NCBI GenBank assembly: GCA_041568735.1
Contig: JBFFZG010000279.1
Location: forward strand, 1-6,342
Length of the DNA: 6,342 nucleotides
Reading direction: 5' to 3'
DNA from: WTJY01 sp041568735
Lineage (GTDB): Bacteria > Chloroflexota > Anaerolineae > Promineifilales > Promineifilaceae
Under the pieces are notes generated by a model. It was given only the letters and a program-made list of their open reading frames with translations. It had not been told where the DNA came from and made no database searches. Each line of letters begins with the position of its first letter. Position 1 is the stretch's first letter. The position numbers were made by a program, and so were the translations under genes. Below, piece by piece: positions 1-5,355 of this stretch.

Positions 1-72
1 ACCGTATCGCACCTGTTGGGCATTAAAAAGTCGATCCTCTTTAAAGTGATGGGACGGAGGATCGATATATAG
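1..72 (+). CDS. Possible C-terminal end of a rightward gene (partial, weak)
   Basis: Plus-strand frame 1 is open from the first base to a TAG stop at 70-72. It reads as 23 residues with a plausible basic, hydrophobic C-terminus ending in GRRIDI. If real, it is the tail of a gene entering from the left and converging on the GT2 gene, with about 20 bases between the two stops. The support is weak: 23 open codons can occur by chance, no family is recognisable, and the stretch overlaps the hairpin proposed as the minus-strand terminator. The opposite strand is also open here, and it offers a possible ATG at 23-21 (reading MPNRCDT) for a leftward gene. Sequence to the left of the window would decide between them. 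Confidence 0.25.
   Translation, partial: TVSHLLGIKKSILFKVMGRRIDI
25..65 (-). terminator. Probable rho-independent terminator after the GT2 gene
   Basis: TCGATCCTC (31-39) and GAGGATCGA (57-65) form a perfect 9-bp inverted repeat around a 17-base loop. A G-T pair at each end could lengthen the stem. Read on the minus strand, the stem is followed by C and then five T (29-25). It begins 27 bases after the GT2 stop codon, the expected place for the end of the leftward operon. The loop is longer and the T-run shorter than in a strong terminator, and the stem is only moderately GC-rich, so efficiency is uncertain. No T-run follows the stem on the plus strand. Confidence 0.5.
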
Positions 73-92
73 GGCGATCTTCGACCCAGCCA

Positions 93-1154
93 TCAAGCAG
101 CCCTCCGATATTCTGTCCAGAGGAGCAAGCGGCGGAGCGTTCCGGTCAGGTTCAACCTCAGGCCGGCCAGCATGACCAGGCGGAGCAGCAGAACCCGAAC
201 CTTTCGCCAGCGGAGGTCCGCCGTGGGGATCCCCAGGGTTCGCCACGGAAAAGGACGCCGGAGCAGCCCACTGGCCGCATCCTGATCCCCTTTTATGATC
301 CAGTTAGCCGCGCGAAAAGTTTCATCGTCGCAGCGATGAAAAGCGTATTCGGTCCAAATGATCGCGCCACGGCCTTTCGGCAGCTCCGTGAGCGTCAGGT
401 AGTGATCGATGATCGGGAAAAAGTGCTCCTCGAAGGTGCGGAGATTTTGATAAGAATGGGAAACCTGGGAATCACCGCGGCGATAGCCCATCAACCATTC
501 ATCCAGGATGGCGACCGGGTAGCGGGTCAGGATTCGCAGCCACATCTCGAAATCCCCGGCGATGCTGAACTCGGAGCTGAAAAGACCGACTTCGCGAAAA
601 ATCTCCCGGCGCCCCATAAAGGTCGGCGCGCGGAAGACACGATTTCGATGGCGCAGCAAAATCGGCATGATATCTGGCAAACTCAGCGGTGTCCGCGCTG
701 GAATCTCCGGCAGCAGTTTCATTTTCCCGATTGTTTCTCCCCGGGCATTGATGCGCCAATCCAGGGCAAAAACCGCCCCAACCCGGGGTTCAGCCTCGAG
801 ATAGACAACTTCCCTGGCGATGATTTCCGGGTGATAGATATCATCTGAATGATAGATGGCGACGTATTTACCCTGGGCCCGCTCGATCAGGGCGTTGACA
901 TTCGGAAACTGCCCCAGGTTGCGCTCGTTTCGATGATAGTGAATTCTGGGATCCTGGATGGTCTGGACGATCTCCCGGGTATTGTCAGTTGAGTGATCGT
1001 CCCCGACGAGGATTTCCAGGTGCCGGTAGGTCTGATTGACGATCGAACAAAGCGATTCATGCAAGAACGATCCGTCGTTAAAGGTCGGCAGACACACGGA
1101 AACCAGCGGCTCGTCTTCCCGGTTCCTGGATTTTGGGCTGGAAGGTATCGCCAT
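93..1154 (-). CDS. Family 2 (GT-A) glycosyltransferase
   Basis: This 353-residue protein is a GT2 inverting glycosyltransferase. It probably transfers a sugar from a nucleotide donor to a growing glycan on the cytoplasmic face of the inner membrane. The GT-A fold is clear: first beta strand VSVCLPTFND at 18-27, nucleotide-binding GDDHSTDNT at 51-59, and metal-binding SDD at 103-105 standing in for DXD. A GDFEMWLRI block at 200-208 holds the likely acidic base, and YRRGDSQVSHS follows at 224-234, typical of this subfamily. The last 40 residues are rich in Arg and Leu, suggesting an amphipathic membrane-contact tail. The ATG lies 24 bases after the SDR stop, so the two are probably co-transcribed; no strong Shine-Dalgarno site precedes it. 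Donor and acceptor cannot be told from the sequence. GC content is lower than in the Gfo/Idh gene upstream. Confidence 0.93.
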   Translation of the reverse strand: MAIPSSPKSRNREDEPLVSVCLPTFNDGSFLHESLCSIVNQTYRHLEILVGDDHSTDNTREIVQTIQDPRIHYHRNERNLGQFPNVNALIERAQGKYVAIYHSDDIYHPEIIAREVVYLEAEPRVGAVFALDWRINARGETIGKMKLLPEIPARTPLSLPDIMPILLRHRNRVFRAPTFMGRREIFREVGLFSSEFSIAGDFEMWLRILTRYPVAILDEWLMGYRRGDSQVSHSYQNLRTFEEHFFPIIDHYLTLTELPKGRGAIIWTEYAFHRCDDETFRAANWIIKGDQDAASGLLRRPFPWRTLGIPTADLRWRKVRVLLLRLVMLAGLRLNLTGTLRRLLLWTEYRRAA

Positions 1155-1178
1155 GTCCCGAACGATCAGTGGACCCTG

Positions 1179-2213
1179 TTAACGCTCGGTGAGCAGCACG
1201 CCGAGCTTGGCCGCCACGGCCGCCGGGTCCCGCGTTTCGTAATACCAGTCAATGGTGCGCCGCAGTCCATCGTCGAAGCGGGTCTGCGGCTCCCAGTTGA
1301 GACGCGCCCGGGTCTCGGTCAGATCAGCCGCCCGGCTGTAGACCCCGACCGGCTTGGAGAGGTCGAAAAACAGTTCGTCCGGCTGGTAGCCGGTCATGGC
1401 GAAGATTTTCTGCACCATGTCGATGATCTTGATGTGCTCGGCCGTGCCGATGTTGATCGGCGAGGCGTCGTCGATCTTTACGGCCGCGTGCATCATGCCG
1501 TCGACGATATCACCGACATAGGTGAAATTCCGATCCTGCTGGCCGTCCCCCCAGATCTCGTAGGGGTCCATGCGCACAAACGCCTTGGCGATCAGGGCGA
1601 TGACGGCATGCGTTTCATTTTCCCGCTCCCCGTAGACCGTGAACAGGCGGCAGGAAACCGATTTTAAGCCGTGCTGCTTCCAATAGGCCCTCAGGGTCAT
1701 CTCCCCCATCAGCTTGGCCCAGCCGTATTCGCCGTCGGCAAAGGCGCACCCCTCGACAAAGGGATCGGCCCAGCTTTCCTGCAGGTAAATCGTATTGCCG
1801 TTGACCGGCTTCTCCTGGTGCGACGTCGGGTAGACACAGGCCGAGCTGGCGAAGGCCACCTTGTCGACGCCGGCTCGCAGCGCCTCGTCGAAGACGATCC
1901 CGTCGAGCACCATATTCGAGGCGCAGTCGGCCGGATGGGTATCGATGAAGCCGCGCCCGCCGTGGCTGGCCGCCAGGTGAAACACGACTTCCCGGCCGCG
2001 CATCGCGTCGTGGGTAAACGCTCGATCGCGCAAATCGCCTTCGCGGAAATCGACCTGGTCGATACTTTCCGCCAGATTGTCCAGCCGGCCGCTCGAGAGA
2101 TCGTCGGCCACGCGCACGTCGGCCCCGCAGGTGACCAGCTTATCGACCAGGTGGCTGCCGATAAAAGAAGCGCCGCCGGTTACCAGAATCTTTTTTCCAT
2201 GCCAGAAGTTCAT
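1179..2213 (-). CDS. NAD-dependent epimerase/dehydratase (extended SDR), sugar-nucleotide enzyme
   Basis: With the start chosen here this is a 344-residue extended short-chain dehydrogenase/reductase, the usual length for nucleotide-sugar epimerases and dehydratases. The Rossmann motif TGGASFIG is at 12-19, acidic D37-D38 would bind the NAD ribose, SSACVYP is at 123-129, and the catalytic YGWAK gives Tyr163 and Lys167. DRNFTYVGDIVDGM at 227-240 is the typical C-terminal substrate-domain block. Cys126 in SSACVYP and His202 in ETHAVIAL sit where GDP-fucose synthases carry their epimerisation Cys and His, and GDP-mannose 3,5-epimerases share the SSAC(I/V)YP motif. A 3,5-epimerase-like role is therefore possible but not shown. 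The frame extends upstream to a GTG at 2273. I prefer ATG 2213 because GAGG precedes it by six bases and homology begins just after it. The product presumably supplies a glycosyltransferase nearby. Confidence 0.92.
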   Translation of the reverse strand: MNFWHGKKILVTGGASFIGSHLVDKLVTCGADVRVADDLSSGRLDNLAESIDQVDFREGDLRDRAFTHDAMRGREVVFHLAASHGGRGFIDTHPADCASNMVLDGIVFDEALRAGVDKVAFASSACVYPTSHQEKPVNGNTIYLQESWADPFVEGCAFADGEYGWAKLMGEMTLRAYWKQHGLKSVSCRLFTVYGERENETHAVIALIAKAFVRMDPYEIWGDGQQDRNFTYVGDIVDGMMHAAVKIDDASPINIGTAEHIKIIDMVQKIFAMTGYQPDELFFDLSKPVGVYSRAADLTETRARLNWEPQTRFDDGLRRTIDWYYETRDPAAVAAKLGVLLTER

Positions 2214-2219
2214 TTTTCG

Positions 2220-2223
2220 CCTC
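2220..2223 (-). promoter_or_regulatory. Ribosome binding site that decides the SDR start
   Basis: On the minus strand this reads GAGG, six bases before ATG 2213. The alternative GTG start at 2273 is preceded by a pyrimidine-rich stretch with no Shine-Dalgarno match. The shorter protein also begins directly at the Rossmann fold, so this site supports the downstream start. Confidence 0.6.
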
Positions 2224-2244
2224 GCAAATTGATGCAAACCTTTG

Positions 2245-2278
2245 TTTTCAGGCCTTTCCAGGTCGTTTTTCACAGGCC
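2245..2278. repeat. Three imperfect TTTYCAGGYC direct repeats upstream of the SDR gene
   Basis: Plus-strand TTTTCAGGCC (2245-2254) is followed directly by TTTCCAGGTC (2255-2264), then TTTTTCACAGGCC (2266-2278), a copy with two extra bases. Copies one and two agree at eight of ten positions and are spaced one helical turn apart. The array ends 32 bases upstream of the SDR start codon, a position suited to an operator or a leader element. No binding protein is known for it, and short repeats of this kind can arise by chance. Confidence 0.35.
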
Positions 2279-2429
2279 GGGGTGGGGGAAAGGAAGGATG
2301 AAGGTCTTTCGATCGGAATCGAGCGAAGGCCCGTTTTCCTGTCTACTCATGACCATAACCGAAATTCCTTACATCACCTCTTAATTCCGCGATCTCCGCC
2401 CGAGAAACAGCCCCTGCCGGGCGGCCGGC

Positions 2430-3107
2430 TCATGCCGGTTCCCGGGATTCACCCCTCCCCGGCCAGCGCTGCCGGAAATATTGATATCCCCTGACCTGGA
2501 GGTAAACGACGATTCCCGAAAGGACCAGAGTCAGGACGGTCATCACCCAGAAGCGCTTGATGACGAACTGGTAGCCGAAGGTATGAAGGACGACGAGGCC
2601 GAAAAGGAAGTAGTTGGACCGCTGAAAGAGCTTCCACTTTTTTCCCATCAGCCAGCGCAGGGAGATTTCGTTCGAAAGCAGGAAGAGGAAGATGAGCAGG
2701 ATCGTGGCCGCCAGGCCGAGATAATTGCTGGCCCCAAAGGGGTTGATCAGCGGCCGGTAGCTCCCTTCCCGAAAAAAGAAAAGCCACAGGCGGCCGCCCA
2801 GGTGGGCCTGAAAGCCGTAAATGACGTGCAGGGTGCCGGTGATCGCCGTCCAGATGCCGATGTCCCGCCGCAGATCGATGTTGACGGGGTTTCGCTTCCT
2901 GCGGCGGAGCATCTGCCAGGGACCGATGAGCAGGGTCAGAGCCAGCTGGACCAGCGCCAGGTAGCCCAGGCCGATCGCCAGGCCGCGCACCAGCCCGACA
3001 TCCGGCGCCAGGAAGAAGAAGGTCACGTAGCACCACAGCACCGAAGTGACGAGCAGAACCCCATGCGCCAGCCAGCGGTTCCGGTTCCATCCTAAAAACG
3101 TCTTCAT
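2430..3107 (-). CDS. Ferric-reductase-like transmembrane protein (haem-binding type)
   Basis: This 225-residue integral membrane protein has about six helices, at 12-34, 41-64, 84-103, 127-145, 164-184 and 187-206. It resembles the ferric reductase-like transmembrane domain found in YedZ/MsrQ and NOX-type reductases. LRRDIGIWTA (79-88) leads into LHV with His94, His102 follows, and SNYFLFGLVVLHTFGY (164-179) supplies His175 in helix five. His94 and His175 are the likely b-haem ligands. There is no FAD or NAD domain, so electrons would have to come from quinol or a partner protein. I chose ATG 3107 because AAGGAG and AAGGA lie just before it. An in-frame ATG at 3134 would overlap the GT4 stop as ATGA and add nine residues, but it lacks a good ribosome site. 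Its role within a glycan operon is unknown. The family assignment rests on motif pattern only. Confidence 0.8.
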   Translation of the reverse strand: MKTFLGWNRNRWLAHGVLLVTSVLWCYVTFFFLAPDVGLVRGLAIGLGYLALVQLALTLLIGPWQMLRRRKRNPVNIDLRRDIGIWTAITGTLHVIYGFQAHLGGRLWLFFFREGSYRPLINPFGASNYLGLAATILLIFLFLLSNEISLRWLMGKKWKLFQRSNYFLFGLVVLHTFGYQFVIKRFWVMTVLTLVLSGIVVYLQVRGYQYFRQRWPGRGESREPA

Positions 3108-3111
3108 CGAA

Positions 3112-3124
3112 TCCTTTTCTCCTT
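3112..3124 (-). promoter_or_regulatory. Shine-Dalgarno region choosing ATG 3107 for the membrane protein
   Basis: On the minus strand AAGGAG (3124-3119) and AAGGA (3116-3112) lie 11 and 4 bases before ATG 3107. Both would be inside the coding sequence if translation began at ATG 3134, where they would encode the polar stretch REGEKDS. This favours the downstream start, although coupling through the ATGA overlap at 3131-3134 cannot be excluded. Confidence 0.5.
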
Positions 3125-3130
3125 CGCGTG

Positions 3131-4276
3131 TCATTTTCCGAGATTTTCCCCCACCGTCCGGCTGGCCAGCCGGACGAGCAGATCGAGATAGAGGCGGGTG
3201 ACGACCGCCCAGTCATACCCGGCCGCCCGACGCGGCCCGGCATCGGCCATCCTGGCCCGCCGCTCCGGGCTGGCGAGCAGTTCCCGGATGCCATCATAAA
3301 GGGTCTCCGCCCGCCCGTCGGGCAGCAGGTCGGCCACCCCCCCGGCAAATTCGGGAAAGGCGGTGTTGTTCAGGGCGATCACCGGCGCGCCGCAGGCCAT
3401 CGCCTCCAGGACCGGCATGCCAAAACCCTCATAGTCGGACGGGTAGATAAAAATCGAGCAGGCGTTGTATGCCAGGGCGATTTCCTCGTGCGCGGCATAG
3501 CCGATCTCCACGACGTCTTCCCGCAGTCCCAGCCCGTCGATGTCGGCAGCGAAGCTGGTTCCAGGCAGATTGGACCCGATGAAGAGGAGCCGGTGGGGCA
3601 GCCGATCGCTTTCTTTGAGCCGCTTGAAGGCGCGCAGCAGGTTGGGCAGGTTGCGCCGGCGGGTCGGCTTGCCCACGTAGAGGATGAATGGCCGGTCCTC
3701 CCCCAGCACCTGCCGCCGCCAGGCCGCCAGGGCAGCCTCATCACAGATCGGCCGGAACAACGCCGTCTCCACCCCTTCCGGGACGACGTGTATCCGCTCC
3801 GGGGGCAGCCGGTAGAAGCGAACCATGTCTTCTTTGCTGAACTGGCTGACAGTCGTCACGACGGACGCCCGGTGGGCGCTCAGGTCGTACATGACCCTGG
3901 CCTTGAGGCGCGTCCACGGAGAAAAAACTTCGGCCCGCCTGGCGTAGCCTTCATAAGAACCGTGATGGGCGAGCAGTGTCGGGCAGCGAGCCAGGAGGGG
4001 CATGACGTAGCTGGGGCAGAAAAGCACGTCGCGCGAGCCGTGCGCTCTGGGCAGCACAATCTGCTCCCACAAACCCGGCGGCAGCCTGGACGGCAGGACG
4101 ACCGGCTTCACCCGCGGCGGCAGGTCCACACCCGCCTCCAGCGGCTGCGGAAGGTAGAGGTGAACGCCGCTGAACGGGTGGTCGAAGGCCCACATATGCC
4201 GCAGAAAGGCCTCGATCGCCCGGGCCACCCCGCTGCGCTGCCCCACCAGGCGAATGCCGTTGACCCCGAGAATCAC
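3131..4276 (-). CDS. GT4-family (GT-B fold) glycosyltransferase, group 1
   Basis: This 381-residue protein is a retaining GT-B glycosyltransferase of the group 1 type, probably using a nucleotide-sugar donor at the cytoplasmic face of the membrane. The C-terminal donor domain is well conserved: FILYVGKPTRRRNLPNLLRAF at about 197-217 with the usual basic residues, then YPSDYEGFGMPVLEAM at 278-293, giving the EX7E pair Glu283 and Glu291. The N-terminal acceptor domain includes LAHHGSYEGY at 102-111 and TTVSQFSKED at 141-150. Length and domain order are normal. Translation starts at GTG, overlapping the Gfo/Idh stop as GTGA, with AGAAGG (4291-4286) nine bases upstream, so the two proteins are probably coupled in translation. 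The family is broad (mannosyl-, rhamnosyl-, glucosyltransferases and others), and the sugar cannot be assigned from the sequence. Confidence 0.95.
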   Translation of the reverse strand: MILGVNGIRLVGQRSGVARAIEAFLRHMWAFDHPFSGVHLYLPQPLEAGVDLPPRVKPVVLPSRLPPGLWEQIVLPRAHGSRDVLFCPSYVMPLLARCPTLLAHHGSYEGYARRAEVFSPWTRLKARVMYDLSAHRASVVTTVSQFSKEDMVRFYRLPPERIHVVPEGVETALFRPICDEAALAAWRRQVLGEDRPFILYVGKPTRRRNLPNLLRAFKRLKESDRLPHRLLFIGSNLPGTSFAADIDGLGLREDVVEIGYAAHEEIALAYNACSIFIYPSDYEGFGMPVLEAMACGAPVIALNNTAFPEFAGGVADLLPDGRAETLYDGIRELLASPERRARMADAGPRRAAGYDWAVVTRLYLDLLVRLASRTVGENLGK

Positions 4277-5325
4277 CGGCCGCCGCCTTCTGTCCCCTTA
4301 AGGGAGGCTTGAAGTGGGGTGGAAGGGGAGCTCACCCGCGCCAGCAGCTCCTCGTGTGCCCCCGCGATCTGGCGAATGGTCAATGCATCGTAGGGGGCCG
4401 GCGCGCGGCCGGCCGCTGCCTCGTAGAAGCGGCGGATGAGTGCCTCCAGACCTGGATAGGCCCGCTCCCGAGTCACAAGCCGCCGCCCCAGGTTGCTCCC
4501 GGCCGCCGCCAGGCGCCGGCCGGCCCGGTCGAACGGATGGCCGATTTTCCGCCAGCGGGAAACAGCAGCCGGCTCGCGGAAGGCAAAGCCGTGGAAAAAA
4601 TCGAGATGAATGGTGCCCCCGGGTCCGGTGATCTCGGCCAGGTTGGCCGTCGGCCGGGCGGCCATGCTGATTTCCAGGGTGATGGTACCCCCTTCGAACT
4701 GGCCCAGGGCGTGGAATTCACCCGAGGCCGGGGCGGCAGCCTGCCATGCAACCGCCGGCAGGCTGCCGGGCATGGCCGCAGCCAGCACGGAAAGCGGGTG
4801 AGGAAGAATATCTCGCATGATGGCCTCGGTCTCCGCCGCGGGAAGGCCGGCGGCACCGGCCGAGCGGACGGCAAAGCGCCAGTGGACCGGCCGGCCGATC
4901 GCCGGCAGCCAGGCGAGCGCCCGCGTCATGCCCCGCTGAAAAGGAAGCTGGTAAACCGGGCAGATCTGCCTCCCGGCGGCCGCAGCCAGGTCGAGCAGTT
5001 CTCCGGCTTCGGCGGCGGTCGCGCCAAACGGCTTCTCGACGAGCAGATCGACCCCCGCGTCGATTAACTGGCGGCTGAGTGGTCCGTGGGTGGCCGGTGG
5101 GGTGCAGAGGTGGGCCGCGTCGATCGCCTGCCCTGCCAGGAGCGCTTCGACCGACGCGTAGATGGGGGCACCGGCCGCCGCAGCGAGTTTGCGGGCCGCC
5201 GGCTCGTTCGGATCGACCACGGCGGCGAGGCGGCCGCCCAGGCGGCGCACGGCGTGGGCGTGCCAGGTGCCCATCAGCCCGGCGCCGATGATGGCGATTT
5301 TCCGTGTCCCGACAACCTCAGTCAT
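4273..5325 (-). CDS. Gfo/Idh/MocA-family NAD(P)-dependent oxidoreductase
   Basis: This 350-residue protein belongs to the Gfo/Idh/MocA family, cytoplasmic enzymes that oxidise or reduce sugars, inositols and nucleotide sugars. The N-terminal Rossmann fold has GAGLMG at 14-19 and Asp38 after the second strand, which favours NAD. CTPPATH is at 74-80 and the family EKP motif at 97-99 with catalytic-type Lys98. D172-ILP-H176 matches the D-x3-H pair used in catalysis in many members. The C-terminal half is the beta-sheet substrate domain, ending in a short polar tail. The protein is very rich in Ala, and the gene has clearly higher GC than its neighbours. Its ATG follows the radical SAM stop by 30 bases with no good ribosome site, and its stop overlaps the GT4 start, so it belongs to the same operon. 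A role in making the sugar used by the GT4 enzyme is inferred from position only. Confidence 0.92.
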   Translation of the reverse strand: MTEVVGTRKIAIIGAGLMGTWHAHAVRRLGGRLAAVVDPNEPAARKLAAAAGAPIYASVEALLAGQAIDAAHLCTPPATHGPLSRQLIDAGVDLLVEKPFGATAAEAGELLDLAAAAGRQICPVYQLPFQRGMTRALAWLPAIGRPVHWRFAVRSAGAAGLPAAETEAIMRDILPHPLSVLAAAMPGSLPAVAWQAAAPASGEFHALGQFEGGTITLEISMAARPTANLAEITGPGGTIHLDFFHGFAFREPAAVSRWRKIGHPFDRAGRRLAAAGSNLGRRLVTRERAYPGLEALIRRFYEAAAGRAPAPYDALTIRQIAGAHEELLARVSSPSTPLQASLKGTEGGGR

Positions 5326-5355
5326 GGTGTTTGCGGCGGTATCCGACCCCCGGAG

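Larger units (their letters stand above)
2214..2429 (-). other. 216-base intergenic gap, possible promoter/leader of the SDR-GT2 pair
   Basis: This is the only sizeable non-coding gap in the window. Just after the membrane-protein stop is a GC-rich 5-bp hairpin (GCCGG 2416-2420, CCGGC 2425-2429), with no T-run on the minus strand. The middle part (roughly 2340-2385) is AT-richer than its surroundings and could hold a promoter, but I find no convincing -35/-10 pair and no sigma-54 GG-N10-GC spacing. A 28-codon frame (2356-2270, minus) looks like chance. The part nearest the SDR gene carries a threefold repeat, listed separately. Separate or additional transcription of the SDR and GT2 genes from this gap is an inference from its length. 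Confidence 0.4.

Noticed and set aside
1..95. Readthrough of the GT2 TGA, because the same frame stays open for about 30 codons to the left edge
   Set aside because: The GT2 protein is already complete, the extension has no recognisable sequence, and it would run through the terminator-like hairpin. Thirty open codons can arise by chance.
2231..2250. Possible sigma-54 promoter suggested by TTTGCAT on the minus strand
   Set aside because: The required GG is not found ten bases upstream of the GC, so the -24/-12 spacing fails.
2214..2273. Extension of the SDR protein by 20 residues to GTG 2273
   Set aside because: There is no ribosome site before GTG 2273, the extra residues are polar and lie ahead of the family's normal N-terminus, and ATG 2213 has GAGG six bases upstream.
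2270..2356. 28-codon minus-strand frame in the intergenic gap, with AAGGA upstream and its stop overlapping the GTG at 2273
   Set aside because: The arrangement resembles a leader peptide, but there is no codon enrichment (no run of one amino acid), no paired hairpins, and the GTG it would couple to is not the likely SDR start.
2449..3348. Minus-strand 299-codon frame overlapping the GT4 and membrane-protein genes
   Set aside because: It is a shifted-frame shadow, rich in Pro, Gly, Arg and Ser, crossing the boundary of two well-supported genes and lacking their motifs.
3128..4312. Long plus-strand open frame of 394 codons opposite the GT4 gene
   Set aside because: The minus-strand frame has clear GT4 motifs including EX7E. 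The plus-strand translation shows no domain and has the Pro/Arg/Gln-rich look of an antisense shadow in GC-rich DNA.
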